64,000 nt of DNA from Salinispora tropica CNB-440 (GCF_000016425.1 NC_009380.1:496001-560000); one strand, 5' to 3'. Counted from the stretch's first letter, positions 1 through 8,922 are shown. The notes: a model not told the origin generated them from the sequence alone. Numbers and translations: made by a program.

Positions 1-1265
1 CCACCGGGCGGTGGCGCACGTACAACGCGCTGCGCGGTGTCGCCCGGGTGCGGGACACCGCTGCCCACACCGCCCAGCGGGTCCGCCGTGGGGCCGTGCC
101 GGCCCTCCGGCGGGTTCGGGATGCCGGGTTGCGCGAGTACTACCGGGCCGAGCTGCTGCGGCCGGTTGACCCGCGGCTGGCGGTGTACGCCGCCTACTGG
201 TACCGCGGCTACGCCTGCAATCCGGCGGCCATCTACGAAGCTGCCCGGCGGCTCGCCCCGCACGTGCATGGGGTGTGGATCGTCCGGCGGGACCGGGTGG
301 ATTCGCTGCCGGCCGGCGTGGACTATGTGGTCGCCGGCACCCCCGCGGGCTACCGGGCGTTGGCGCAGGCCCGCTGGCTGGTCAACAACGTCAACTTCCC
401 CAATTTCGTCCGTAAACGCCCCGGCACCGTGCATGTGCAGACCCATCACGGTACGCCGGTCAAGGTGATGGGCCTGGACCAGCAGCGCTACCCGGTCGGG
501 GCCGTGATGGACTTCGCGGGGCTGCTGCGCCGGGTGGACCGGTGGGACTACAGCATCACCTCGAACAGCTTCTCCACCCAGATGTGGGAGCGGGCCTACC
601 CGGCCGCGTACACCACGCTGGAGGTGGGGTATCCGCGCAACGACCGGCTGGCCGCCGCGACCACCGAGGAGGTGCTGCGGATCCGGGCCGAGCTGGGGCT
701 GGGAGTCGGCGAGCAGGTGGTCCTGTACGTGCCGACGCACCGGGAACATCTGCCGGGGTACCAGCCGCCGTTCGACCCGGGCCAGTTCCTCGCCGCGCTG
801 GGGCCCGCCGGTCGGTTGCTGATGCGCAGTCATTACTTCGACGACCGAGATTCCCCGGTACCGGATCCAACCCACCCGGACCGACTGCGCGACGTGAGCG
901 GCTATCCGCGGGTGGAGGACCTCTATCTCGCCGCCGACGTGTTGGTCACCGACTACTCGTCGGCGATGTTCGACTACGCCGTCCTGGATCGGCCGATCGT
1001 CGTGTACGCGCCAGACTGGGCGGCGTACCGGCTGACCCGCGGCGTCTACCTGGATGTGATCGCTGAAGCGCCGGGGGCGGTGGCGACGGACTTCGCCGGT
1101 CTGCTCGACGTCTTTCGCTCCGGTGCGCTGCGTGATCCGTCGGCGGAGGAGGCGCGGCGTCGGTTCCGGGACCGGTTCTGTCGGCTCGACGACGGCCACG
1201 CCGCCGAACGGGTGGTCCGAAGGGTCTTCGGTGCGGACGTCGCCGGACCCGGTCCGGCCGGCTAG
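1..1265 (+). CDS. CDP-glycerol glycerophosphotransferase family protein, 5' truncated by the window
   Basis: The frame is open from base 3 to the TAG at 1263-1265, so the true start probably lies upstream; a GTG at 48 is only an internal candidate. The C-terminal half carries the family hallmark VTDYSSAMFDYAVLDRP followed by VYAPDWAAY and a RGVYLDV block. The N-terminal part has QTHHGTPVKVMG, the conserved nucleotide-sugar-transferase-like motif of TagB/TagF enzymes. Known members transfer glycerol phosphate from CDP-glycerol to teichoic-acid or glycopolymer acceptors at the inner membrane face. The exact acceptor here cannot be read. The following 180 bp before the next gene show no clear terminator or promoter. 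Confidence 0.85.
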   Translation, partial: TGRWRTYNALRGVARVRDTAAHTAQRVRRGAVPALRRVRDAGLREYYRAELLRPVDPRLAVYAAYWYRGYACNPAAIYEAARRLAPHVHGVWIVRRDRVDSLPAGVDYVVAGTPAGYRALAQARWLVNNVNFPNFVRKRPGTVHVQTHHGTPVKVMGLDQQRYPVGAVMDFAGLLRRVDRWDYSITSNSFSTQMWERAYPAAYTTLEVGYPRNDRLAAATTEEVLRIRAELGLGVGEQVVLYVPTHREHLPGYQPPFDPGQFLAALGPAGRLLMRSHYFDDRDSPVPDPTHPDRLRDVSGYPRVEDLYLAADVLVTDYSSAMFDYAVLDRPIVVYAPDWAAYRLTRGVYLDVIAEAPGAVATDFAGLLDVFRSGALRDPSAEEARRRFRDRFCRLDDGHAAERVVRRVFGADVAGPGPAG

Positions 1266-1445
1266 CCTCCGCCGAGCCTGTCTCATCCTCCGCGTTCTGC
1301 CGCGTCTGACCCACCCGCAGCCCTGCGGTACTGGCCTGCTACCGAGCTTCCTACGGCGAAGATTGCACGTTCACCCGATGTGCAGGGCTGGGTGGGGCTC
1401 GTCACAGTCGTTCAGGTCCGAGTTGGCCAGGTGGGGGAGGAACGG

Positions 1446-2753
1446 GTGACCACCGTCGCGCTCAAGGATGTGACCAAGGTCTTCCGAACCGGCACCCTCG
1501 CCGTTGACCGAGTGAATCTTGACGTCGACGACGGTGAGTTCATGGTGCTGCTCGGCCCCTCCGGCTGCGGTAAGTCGACGGTGCTGCGCATGGTCGCCGG
1601 CCTGGAGGAACCGAGCTCCGGCGCGGTCTTTCTCAACGGCGAGCTCGCCAACGATCTGCCGCCCCGGGACCGGTCGGTGGCGATGGTCTTCCAGGACTTC
1701 GCCCTCTACCCGCACCTGAGCGTCGGCGACAACATCGCCTTTCCGCTGCGCCTGGCCGGCCTGGAGCCGGGGCGGCGCGGCGAACGGGTCGCCGATGTCG
1801 CGGGCGCGCTGGGCATCGGCGATATTCTCGATCGCCGGCCCGGGCAGCTCTCCGGTGGTCAGCGTCAGCGGGTCGCCATGGGGCGGGCGATCGTGCGTCG
1901 GCCCGAACTGTTTCTGATGGACGAGCCGCTGTCCAATCTTGACAGCGGGCTCCGCTCCGAGCTGCGTGCGGAGATTTCTGGACTGACCCGGGAGCTGGGA
2001 GTCACCACCCTCTACGTGACTCACGATCAGACTGAGGCGCTGACCATGGCGGACCGGGTGGCGATCATGCGCAAGGGGATCCTGCAGGATGTCGGCACCC
2101 CGTCTCAGGTCTACGGCCGCCCGGCCACCCTCTACGTCGCCACGTTTCTCGGCACCCCGCGGATGAACCTGCTGGAGGCCGCGGTCCACGTGCACCTGGG
2201 CCAGTACGTCGCGCTCTCCCTCGGCGAACAGTCGCTGCGCCTCCCGTGGGACGACATGCGCGCCCGGGCGGTAGGCCACTATCACGGCGAGCGGATCGTG
2301 CTCGGCATGCGGGCCGAGGCGCTGACCCCGACCGCCCCGAGCACCCCCGGCCCGGTGTTACACGGGCGGATCCGGCACCTGGAGCATCATGGGCACGAGT
2401 CGCTCGCCTTTCTCGACATCGGCGCCACCGCGGTCGTCGTGGACGAGGCGGCGGTGCCGGCGGACGGGGGTGCGGTCCGGCAACGGGGCCTGCGTCAGTT
2501 CGGCCGGGCGATGCGGCGGATCACCGGTCGGGCCGGTACGGCCGGCGACGAGCGGCGCGCCTCGGCGAGCCGTACGCCTGCCAGCGTGTTTCCGGATCCG
2601 GGTCGGCACCACCGCCGCCCGGCGGAGTTGGCGGTGCGGCTCGCGCCCTACCCCGCGGTGTCCCAGGGGCAGAAGCTGGCGATCGAGGTCCGGATGGATG
2701 CGCTGCACTTCTTTGACGAGCGCGGTGACCGGATCGACGTCGGTTGGCGCTGA
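1446..2753 (+). CDS. ABC transporter ATP-binding protein, MalK/UgpC/MsmK type
   Basis: A 435-residue sugar-importer-type ATPase. It has Walker A GPSGCGKST, a Q-loop in VFQDFALYPHLSV, signature LSGGQRQR, Walker B LFLMDEPLSNLD and the switch histidine in VTHDQTEA. After about residue 230 comes the C-terminal TOBE/MalK-type regulatory domain, which contains a long Arg/Ala-rich stretch (around residues 345-385) unusual for the family. The GTG at 1446 is chosen because GGGGGAGG sits 5 bases upstream; an ATG at 1380 has no such site. No permease or solute-binding gene is adjacent, so it may be a shared ATPase serving several carbohydrate importers, as known for MsmK/MsiK; that role is inference. 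Confidence 0.85.
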   Translation: MTTVALKDVTKVFRTGTLAVDRVNLDVDDGEFMVLLGPSGCGKSTVLRMVAGLEEPSSGAVFLNGELANDLPPRDRSVAMVFQDFALYPHLSVGDNIAFPLRLAGLEPGRRGERVADVAGALGIGDILDRRPGQLSGGQRQRVAMGRAIVRRPELFLMDEPLSNLDSGLRSELRAEISGLTRELGVTTLYVTHDQTEALTMADRVAIMRKGILQDVGTPSQVYGRPATLYVATFLGTPRMNLLEAAVHVHLGQYVALSLGEQSLRLPWDDMRARAVGHYHGERIVLGMRAEALTPTAPSTPGPVLHGRIRHLEHHGHESLAFLDIGATAVVVDEAAVPADGGAVRQRGLRQFGRAMRRITGRAGTAGDERRASASRTPASVFPDPGRHHRRPAELAVRLAPYPAVSQGQKLAIEVRMDALHFFDERGDRIDVGWR

Positions 2754-2791
2754 CGCGGCAGTCCGGCATCAGTCGGGTGTTGGGCGGGGCC

Positions 2792-2820
2792 TTGTCGCCC
2801 TGGTTACTCACCGGTAACCT
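2792..2820 (+). promoter_or_regulatory. Sigma-70-type promoter for a probably leaderless thioesterase mRNA
   Basis: TTGTCG (2792-2797), a 17-base spacer and TAACCT (2815-2820) form a good vegetative-type promoter. The start codon ATG lies at 2829, only 8 bases past the -10 box, and no Shine-Dalgarno sequence is visible, so transcription would begin at or within 2-3 bases of the ATG. Confidence 0.55.
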
Positions 2821-2828
2821 ACGCGGGT

Positions 2829-3293
2829 ATGAGCATCGACGTGAGCCAGGTGGCTACCAGCATGCTGGCAGCCGTGCCCTTCGCCCGCACGCTGGGCTTC
2901 GAGTTCGTCAAGGTGGCCCCCGAGGCCGACGGCGCGATCCAGGCTGTGGTCCGGCTGCCCGACACATCGGCTACGCACAACCATGTCGGCGGGCCGCACG
3001 CCGGAGCCATGTTCACCCTCGGTGAGACCGCCTCTGGTGCGGTTGTGGTGGCCGCGTTCGCGCCGGTGCTTGACCGGGCGACCCCGCTCGCCGTCAGTGC
3101 CGAGATCGCGTACCGGAAGCTCGCCATGGGCCCGGTGCGGGCGACCGCGCGGCTCGATCGTCCGGCCGCTGACGTGGTCGCGGAACTGGACGCCGGAGAG
3201 CGTCCCGAGTTTCCGGTACGCGTGGAGATCGCCACTGAGGAGGGCAAGCCCACCGGGGAGATGACCGTCGTCTGGACGCTTCGCCCGCACTGA
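2829..3293 (+). CDS. Hotdog-fold thioesterase-like protein (PaaI/DUF4442 type)
   Basis: A 154-residue single-domain hotdog protein. The helix block HNHVGGPHAGAMFTLGETASG matches the PaaI/DUF4442 superfamily pattern in which a His-Asn/Gly-rich turn precedes the long central helix and an acidic residue near its start. Such proteins hydrolyse acyl-CoA or related thioesters in the cytosol; the acyl substrate is not evident. It stands alone between an ABC ATPase and the disaccharide phosphorolysis pair. There is no Shine-Dalgarno site, but a promoter lies immediately upstream, consistent with leaderless translation. Confidence 0.8.
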   Translation: MSIDVSQVATSMLAAVPFARTLGFEFVKVAPEADGAIQAVVRLPDTSATHNHVGGPHAGAMFTLGETASGAVVVAAFAPVLDRATPLAVSAEIAYRKLAMGPVRATARLDRPAADVVAELDAGERPEFPVRVEIATEEGKPTGEMTVVWTLRPH

Positions 3294-3339
3294 TCGGCGC
3301 GTTGACCGCCGAAACGGTCTACGCCACGACCAAGCTGGA

Positions 3340-3345
3340 TAGATT
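3340..3345 (+). promoter_or_regulatory. Probable -10 box of a leaderless promoter for the HAD/GH65 operon
   Basis: TAGATT at 3340-3345 is followed by exactly 6 bases and then the ATG at 3352. No Shine-Dalgarno site precedes the ATG. The spacing matches leaderless actinobacterial transcripts in which the A of ATG is +1. A -35 box at the expected distance is poor, so confidence is moderate. Confidence 0.4.
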
Positions 3346-3351
3346 CGAACG

Positions 3352-4107
3352 ATGCTGGGTCTGCCTGCGCACGTGACCGCCTGCCTGTTCGACCTGGACG
3401 GGGTCCTCACCCAGACCGCTCGCGTCCACAACGCCGCGTGGCGTGCGACGTTCGACGAGTTCCTGCGTCGTCACGCCGCCGACGCCGATGTGCCGTTCCA
3501 ACCGTTCGACCCGGATGAGGACTACCGTCGGTATGTCGACGGCCGGCCCCGGTACGACGGGGTCCGCACCTTCCTCGCCTCGCGCGACATCGTGCTTCCG
3601 GAGGGAACACCGGACGACCCGCCCGAGGCGGACACGGTCCACGGCATCGGCAACTGCAAGAACGTCCGGCTGCTCCAGGAGCTGCGGACGCATGGGGTGG
3701 ATGTCTACCCTGGCTCGGTGACGTACCTCAAGGCGGCGACCGACGCCGGGCTGCGTCGTGCGGTCGTCACCGCCAGCGCCAACGGCCGTGAGGTGGTCGC
3801 CGCAGCAGGGCTGGAGGCGCTGCTGGAGACCCGGGTTGATGGTCTCGTCGCCCGAGCCGAGAAGCTACGCGGCAAACCAGAACCGGACACCTTCCTGGCC
3901 GGGGCCGAACGGCTCGGGGTGGCTCCGGGCAACGCGGCCGTCTTCGAGGACGCCCTCGCCGGAGTCGCCGCCGGCCGAGCCGGTGACTTCGGGTACGTGG
4001 TGGGCGTGGACCGGGCCGGGCAGGCCGATGCCCTGTTGGCGCACGGCGCAGACATTGTCGTACAGGATCTCGCGGAGCTGATCGAGAAGCGGGAGCCGGA
4101 CGCATGA
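3352..4107 (+). CDS. HAD-superfamily hydrolase, beta-phosphoglucomutase-like
   Basis: A 251-residue HAD protein. Motif I is FDLDGVLT with nucleophile Asp14 and acid/base Asp16, motif II is VVTASANG, the motif III lysine is in RGKPEPDTF, and the distal acidic motif is VFEDALAG. The long helical cap after motif I is as in beta-phosphoglucomutases. Its stop codon overlaps the start of the GH65 gene (ATGA at 4104-4107), the classic pairing in which an inverting disaccharide phosphorylase releases beta-glucose 1-phosphate and the HAD mutase converts it to glucose 6-phosphate. The pairing supports mutase function over a general phosphatase. Confidence 0.85.
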   Translation: MLGLPAHVTACLFDLDGVLTQTARVHNAAWRATFDEFLRRHAADADVPFQPFDPDEDYRRYVDGRPRYDGVRTFLASRDIVLPEGTPDDPPEADTVHGIGNCKNVRLLQELRTHGVDVYPGSVTYLKAATDAGLRRAVVTASANGREVVAAAGLEALLETRVDGLVARAEKLRGKPEPDTFLAGAERLGVAPGNAAVFEDALAGVAAGRAGDFGYVVGVDRAGQADALLAHGADIVVQDLAELIEKREPDA

Positions 4108-6479
4108 TCCGAGAGCGCGCGTACCCGGTCGAGCCGTGGCATGTCCGAGAAACCACGCTGGACATGGATGTGTTGGCTCAGTCCGAGTCGGTCTTCGCCC
4201 TCTCCAACGGGCACATCGGCCTGCGCGGCAACCTCGACGAAGGCGAGCCGTACGGCCTGCCCGGAACGTACCTGAACTCCTTCTACGAGCTTCGCCCCCT
4301 GCCGCACGCGGAGGCCGGCTTCGGGTTTCCCGAGTCCGGGCAGACCATCGTCAACGTCACCAACGGCAAGCTCATCCGGCTCCTGGTCGACGACGAGCCG
4401 CTCGATGTGCGATACGGCGAACTCCTCGCCCACGAGCGGGTGCTCGACCTGCGAGGCGGCACGCTGCACCGGACCGTGCACTGGCGCTCGCCGGCCGGTC
4501 GGGAGGTCTGCGTCCGCAGCACCCGGTTGGTCTCGTTCCGCCAGCGCTCCGCCGCCGCCATCAACTATGAGGTCGAGGTCGTGGACGGCAAGCCGCTGCG
4601 GCTGATCGTCCAGTCGGAACTGGTGGCCAACGAAACCCTGCCGGCCCAGAGTAAAGATCCGCGGGTGGCGGCGGTGCTGGAGTCGCCCCTGTTGGCCGAG
4701 GAGGAGCTGACCACCCATGACGGTGGTCTGTTGATCCACCGCACGAAGGTCTCCGGCCTGCGCCTCGCCGCCGCGATGGAGCACGAGGTGCACACCACCG
4801 CACGGACCAACCTCGAGTCCGAGGGGTACGAGGACTGGGTGCGGACCACCACCGCCTGCGTGCTCAAGCCCGGCGAGACGCTGCGGGTCGTGAAATACCT
4901 GTCGTACGGGTGGTCCAGCCGCCGATCGTTGCCGGCACTGCGGGATCAGGTCGGTGCCGCGCTGGCCGCCGCGAAGCTGGACGGGTGGGACGGGCTGCTG
5001 CGGGAACAGCGGGAGTACCTGGACGAGTTTTGGGACTCCGCCGACGTGCTGGTGGAGGGCGACCCCGAGGTGCAGCAGGCGGTACGCTTCGGGCTCTTTC
5101 ACGTGCTCCAGGCGGGCACCCGGGCCGAACGCCGGCCGATCTCGGCGAAGGGCCTCACCGGTCCGGGGTACGACGGCCATGCCTTCTGGGACACCGAGAT
5201 GTTTGTGCTGCCGGTGCTGACCTACACCCACCCCACCGCGGTCCGCGACGCCCTGTACTGGCGGCATCACACCCTGCCGGCAGCGCAGGACCGGGCCCGC
5301 ACGCTCAACCTGGCGGGCGCGGCCTTCCCCTGGCGCACCATCGAGGGGCCGGAATCCTCCGGCTACTGGCCAGCCGGCACCGCCGGCTTTCACATCGCCG
5401 CCGACATCGCCGACGCGGTACGTCGCTACGTGCACGCCACCCAGGACACCGACCTGGAGCGGGAGATCGGCCTGGAGTTGCTGGTGGAGACCGCGCGGTT
5501 GTGGCGGTCGCTGGGCCACCACGACCGGCACGGGCAGTTCCACATTGACGGGGTGACCGGCCCGGACGAGTACACCGCTATCAAGAACGACAACATCTAC
5601 ACCAATCTGATGGCGCAACGGAATCTGACCACCGCCGCGGAGACGGTGATGCGGTACCGGGACGAGGCCGCGCATCTGGGTGTCACCGACGAGGAGGCGG
5701 CGTCGTGGCGGGACGCCGCCGCCGACATCCATATCCCATACGACCAGGAGATCGACGTACACGAGCAGGTCGAGGGCTTCACCCGGTTCCAGGAGTGGGA
5801 CTTCGTCCACACCCCGCCGGAGAAGTACCCGTTGCTGCTGCACTATCCCTACTTTGATCTGTACCGCAAGCAGGTGATCAAACAGGCTGATCTGGTGCTG
5901 GCGATGCACTGGCGGGGGGACGCGTTCACCCCGGAGCAGAAGCTGCGCAACTTTCTCTACTACGAGCGCCGTACCGTCCGCGACTCGTCGTTGTCGGCCT
6001 GTACCCAGGCCGTGCTGGCTGCCGAGGTGGGGTATTCGGAACTAGCCCACACCTATCTGCGCGAGGCCGCGTTGATGGACCTGCACGACCTGAACGAGAA
6101 CACCCGCGACGGGGTCCACATCGCCGCCCTGGCCGGTTCCTGGATCGCCCTGGTCGCCGGGTTCGGCGGGTTGCGCGACCACGACGGAACGCTCTGCTTC
6201 ACGCCTCGGCTCTCCAGCCGGCTGGGCCGGTTGGAGTTCTCCCTACACTGGCGTCGGATCCAGCTACGGGTCGACATCCAGCCGCACCAGACCACCTACA
6301 CGTTGCAGCACAGCGACCCCGAGGAGGCGCTGGAGTTCCTCCACCACGGCGAACGCATCCGGGTCACCGCGGCTGAACCGGTGACCCGGCCAACCCCACC
6401 AGCGGAGGAGCCGAGCCGGGCCCCGGAGCAGCCGCCCGGCCGTGACCCGCTCATCCGCCTCCCCGAGCGGGAACCGTAG
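4104..6479 (+). CDS. Glycoside hydrolase family 65 disaccharide phosphorylase (trehalose/maltose/kojibiose type)
   Basis: A 791-residue protein of usual GH65 length. An N-terminal beta-sandwich (about 10-270) is followed by an (alpha/alpha)6 catalytic barrel (about 325-700) and a short C-terminal beta domain. The general-acid glutamate is Glu489 in GVTGPDEY, and IKQADLVLAMHW near 590 is the phosphate-site region of the family. It phosphorolyses an alpha-linked glucose disaccharide with inversion, giving beta-glucose 1-phosphate for the overlapping HAD mutase. Which disaccharide (trehalose, maltose, kojibiose, nigerose) cannot be decided from motifs. The last 40 residues are Pro/Glu-rich and poorly conserved-looking. 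Confidence 0.9.
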   Translation: MIRERAYPVEPWHVRETTLDMDVLAQSESVFALSNGHIGLRGNLDEGEPYGLPGTYLNSFYELRPLPHAEAGFGFPESGQTIVNVTNGKLIRLLVDDEPLDVRYGELLAHERVLDLRGGTLHRTVHWRSPAGREVCVRSTRLVSFRQRSAAAINYEVEVVDGKPLRLIVQSELVANETLPAQSKDPRVAAVLESPLLAEEELTTHDGGLLIHRTKVSGLRLAAAMEHEVHTTARTNLESEGYEDWVRTTTACVLKPGETLRVVKYLSYGWSSRRSLPALRDQVGAALAAAKLDGWDGLLREQREYLDEFWDSADVLVEGDPEVQQAVRFGLFHVLQAGTRAERRPISAKGLTGPGYDGHAFWDTEMFVLPVLTYTHPTAVRDALYWRHHTLPAAQDRARTLNLAGAAFPWRTIEGPESSGYWPAGTAGFHIAADIADAVRRYVHATQDTDLEREIGLELLVETARLWRSLGHHDRHGQFHIDGVTGPDEYTAIKNDNIYTNLMAQRNLTTAAETVMRYRDEAAHLGVTDEEAASWRDAAADIHIPYDQEIDVHEQVEGFTRFQEWDFVHTPPEKYPLLLHYPYFDLYRKQVIKQADLVLAMHWRGDAFTPEQKLRNFLYYERRTVRDSSLSACTQAVLAAEVGYSELAHTYLREAALMDLHDLNENTRDGVHIAALAGSWIALVAGFGGLRDHDGTLCFTPRLSSRLGRLEFSLHWRRIQLRVDIQPHQTTYTLQHSDPEEALEFLHHGERIRVTAAEPVTRPTPPAEEPSRAPEQPPGRDPLIRLPEREP

Positions 6480-6531
6480 GGTCGGGGCCCGCCAGGTCGG
6501 GCCGGATCAGGTCCCGACGGATGTCACCACC

Positions 6532-6708
6532 TCACAGTTGTCTGCCCTGGGAGGGGCGGCCTGCGGCGTCGTGCGGCGCCATCGCTCGGGGATCATCAGC
6601 GGTGCGTGCCCGCGCCGCCTCGTCCGCCCAGTCCCGGTTCCGTTTCGCGTCGCGCCTTCGTTGCTCCCGCTCGACGGCCTGCTGCCGAGACTCCTGCTGC
6701 TGCGCCAT
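6532..6708 (-). CDS. Small charged hypothetical protein (58 aa)
   Basis: The ATG at 6708 on the minus strand is preceded by GGTGAGG about 5 bases away and opens a 58-codon frame ending in TGA. The product begins MAQQQESRQQAVEREQRRR and is highly hydrophilic, rich in Gln, Arg, Glu and Asp, with a likely N-terminal helix and no membrane segment. Composition looks protein-like rather than like a shadow of another gene, because nothing else is coded here. No family is recognised. The rest of the 6480-6961 gap, 6709-6961, shows nothing convincing. Confidence 0.45.
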   Translation of the reverse strand: MAQQQESRQQAVEREQRRRDAKRNRDWADEAARARTADDPRAMAPHDAAGRPSQGRQL

Positions 6709-6961
6709 GGTGCCTCACCATCTGTCGGGGCGCTGCCTGCGCCGGTACGGTCTGCCCTCACCGACCGCGTACCCGATGCTCACCCGGGCGAAACGAGGCC
6801 CCGCCACCCCCGGTCGACCGACTGAGGTCGGCTCGGGCGGGACCAGGGTGTGACCGGGTCGAGGGGCGGCCGCGTCGAGCGTGCCTGGGCGGCCGTAGAC
6901 GGTTCTGGGGATGGGCCCGGGGCGTAGGCATGGCGGGGCGAGCGGGTGGGAAGGAGCGGGC

Positions 6962-7609
6962 ATGGACGCACGGAGTGAGGTGCCGGTGCCGGCGGGGGAT
7001 GTCCAGCTCACGGCTGATCTTCTGGTGCCGGCGGAGCCGGTCGGAGTGGTGCTCTTCGCACACGGCAGCGGTAGCTCCCGGCGGAGTCCCCGTAATGTCG
7101 CGGTGGCGCAGGTTCTCCATCGCAGCTCGCTCGGCACCGTATTGGTCGACCTGCTCACCCCGGATGAGGAGGCGGTCGACGCGCGAACCGCGCAGCTCCG
7201 GTTCGACATCGGCCGGTTGGCCGGAAGGTTGTCCGCGATCGTCGACTGGCTGGAAACCGGAGCGCCGATGGGTGTGGTGCCGATTGGGCTCTTCGGGGCC
7301 AGCACCGGGGCTGCTGCCGCCCTGGTGGCCGCCGCCGAGCGCCCCGACGCGGTCGGCGCAGTGGTCTCCCGAGGCGGCCGGCCGGACCTTGCCGGCCCGG
7401 CGCTGGGCCGGGTGCGAGCGCCGACCCTCCTGCTCGTGGGGGGCCTCGACGACCAGGTGCTCACCCTGAATGAGCAGGCTCGGGAGGCGCTGCCGGAGCA
7501 GGCGGAGCTGACGGTCGTCCCCGGTGCCGGGCACCTGTTCGAGGAGCCCGGTGCGCTGGAGCAGGTGGCGCACGCGGCGGCGACCTGGTTCACCGACTAC
7601 CTTGGGTGA
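6962..7609 (+). CDS. Alpha/beta hydrolase (dienelactone-hydrolase-like)
   Basis: A 215-residue hydrolase. The nucleophile elbow is GASTG (GxSxG form), the acid is in LLVGGLDDQV and the catalytic histidine is in PGAGHLFEEPG. An oxyanion-type FAHGSGSS turn follows strand 3. The size and the missing lid suit the dienelactone-hydrolase/phosphoribosyltransferase-associated hydrolase branch. The substrate is unknown. ATG 6962 is preferred because GAAGGAG lies 5-6 bases upstream; an in-frame ATG at 6911 lacks a site and would add a low-complexity tail. The gene is monocistronic. Confidence 0.8.
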   Translation: MDARSEVPVPAGDVQLTADLLVPAEPVGVVLFAHGSGSSRRSPRNVAVAQVLHRSSLGTVLVDLLTPDEEAVDARTAQLRFDIGRLAGRLSAIVDWLETGAPMGVVPIGLFGASTGAAAALVAAAERPDAVGAVVSRGGRPDLAGPALGRVRAPTLLLVGGLDDQVLTLNEQAREALPEQAELTVVPGAGHLFEEPGALEQVAHAAATWFTDYLG

Positions 7610-7706
7610 CCAGCGACCGGTCCATACTGCCCGGCGTGGCTGGTGTTTGTGCCCCCGGGCGCTGGGGAACGCCATCCGTGCAACACCCCGACCCTAGGAG
7701 GATCAC

Positions 7707-7895
7707 ATGAAGAAATTCATGGACCAGGCCAGGGAGTACGTCGAGAAGCAGGACGAGCAGGTCGACCGGAGCATAGAAAAGGCCGGTGACATGCTCAACG
7801 AGCGCACCGGCGGCCGGTACAAGGAGCATGTCGATCGCGGCGTGGACATGATGCGGTCTCGGACGGGTGAGAGCGACCGCGACCAGAAGCGCTGA
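7707..7895 (+). CDS. MT0933-like antitoxin family protein
   Basis: A 62-residue, highly charged, helical protein with the repeated pattern EYVEKQDEQVDRSIEKAG followed by RTGGRYKEHVDRGVD. This matches the actinobacterial MT0933-like antitoxin family. A strong AGGAGG lies about 7 bases before the ATG. No toxin partner is encoded on either side (the neighbours are a hydrolase and a convergent peptidase), so the antitoxin label reflects the family name rather than a demonstrated toxin-antitoxin pair. Confidence 0.75.
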   Translation: MKKFMDQAREYVEKQDEQVDRSIEKAGDMLNERTGGRYKEHVDRGVDMMRSRTGESDRDQKR

Positions 7896-7928
7896 CGCAT
7901 TCGAGTTCCGGCGTGAGCCGCGCCGAAC

Positions 7929-7957
7929 GGGCCGGTCTCCGCTCTGGAGGCCGGCCC
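7929..7957. terminator. Bidirectional hairpin terminator
   Basis: GGGCCGG and CCGGCCC arms, extended inward by CTCC/GGAG with one mismatch, enclose a short loop between two convergent genes. Like many actinobacterial terminators it lacks a long U-tract. Confidence 0.6.
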
Positions 7958-7966
7958 GGAGGGCGG

Positions 7967-8626
7967 TCAGGACGAGTAGCCGCGTTCGGCGATCCAGTTG
8001 GCGACCTTCGGCACGGCCATCCAGTATTCGCCCTTCGCCGCGGCCGGATCGGCGACCCGGAGGAGGTCACCCTCAGCGCGGTAACCCACCAGCGTCAGGT
8101 AGTGGCCCCCCTCGTACGAGTGCGGGGTGCCGTCGGTGTCGACCGTGGTCCCCCTGACGTTGGCCACGACCGCGCGTCCCTGCGCCAGGGCGTGCCGGGT
8201 GTCCTCGCGTAGTTGGTGGACCTCGTCCGGCTTGGCCGTCGTGTCCGGTATCTCGGTGGTTCGGTACGTGTCACCGGTCAGCTCGTTGAGGACGCGGGTG
8301 ACGTCCAGGGCCGAGTCCGTACCGGCCTGCGTGGTGCCGAGCCGCCGGGCGACCTCATCCTGTGGAAGGGGCTTGCCCAACGCGGAGAGAGCCATTCGGG
8401 TCGCCGCCGGCCCGCAGTAGTAGAAGTTGGGTTGGGCCTGGTATTCAATGGTGACCAAGAGTTCGGCCTGGTCGTCCGCGGACTGCGCCGCCACCGCCTG
8501 GTGTGCGTGAATCTCAGTGTTGGTGGGGGCGGCTGACGCGATGGCTGTGCCCGGGGTCAACAGGCAACCGCCGGCGACCAGCAGTCCGGCGACGGAGAGA
8601 CCGCCGGTGTGGGTGATCGGATTCAT
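7967..8626 (-). CDS. Secreted C39-like cysteine peptidase
   Basis: A 219-residue exported protein. The N-terminal 35 residues form a Sec signal peptide ending near TAIASAA. The mature part has a papain-like C39 fold: catalytic Cys in YYCGPAATRM, catalytic His in GGHYLTLVGY and Asp in VADPA, in the order expected for the Peptidase_C39_2 family. There is no ABC transporter domain, so it is not a bacteriocin-processing exporter. ATG 8626 is favoured because GAAGGAG lies about 7 bases upstream. A hairpin with arms CGTCCC/GGGACG lies at 8651-8666 in the leader. The natural substrate is unknown. Confidence 0.75.
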   Translation of the reverse strand: MNPITHTGGLSVAGLLVAGGCLLTPGTAIASAAPTNTEIHAHQAVAAQSADDQAELLVTIEYQAQPNFYYCGPAATRMALSALGKPLPQDEVARRLGTTQAGTDSALDVTRVLNELTGDTYRTTEIPDTTAKPDEVHQLREDTRHALAQGRAVVANVRGTTVDTDGTPHSYEGGHYLTLVGYRAEGDLLRVADPAAAKGEYWMAVPKVANWIAERGYSS

Positions 8627-8922
8627 GGTCGGGCTCCTTCGGGGGTCTGACGTCCCAAGGGGGACGGCAAGCACCACGCGGCGCTCGGCTCACGGACGGC
8701 GGGCTCGGGGCGACGGCCCGGGTACCAGGGGTTCCGGAGCTACAACGGGTCGGACGCGGTGGGCATTCCTCGGTGCGAGCGCGGGGTTGCTGGCGGCCAA
8801 CATATGAAGCGCAGATCACGCATGTCTTGACGTGCTTTCTACTGCATGTGAGCGTGGGAGAGGCCCGAGTCTCGTGCTCCGGGCCTTCAGGTTGGGGCCT
8901 CCCACAGGGATGAGGTAAGGGC
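8627..8922. other. Intergenic region between divergent peptidase and carbonic anhydrase genes
   Basis: No credible gene is seen in these 296 bases. They hold the leader hairpin at 8651-8666 and a lower-GC stretch around 8811-8850 (CATATG, TTGACG at about 8828) that could carry promoters. GGCCCGAG and a complementary copy flank a short loop near 8855-8885. None of the -10 candidates is strong. Confidence 0.35.

Noticed and set aside
3705..5909. A 734-codon open frame antisense to the GH65 gene
   Set aside because: Low-complexity Val/Gly/Arg composition and no ribosome site; the sense strand has all GH65 motifs.
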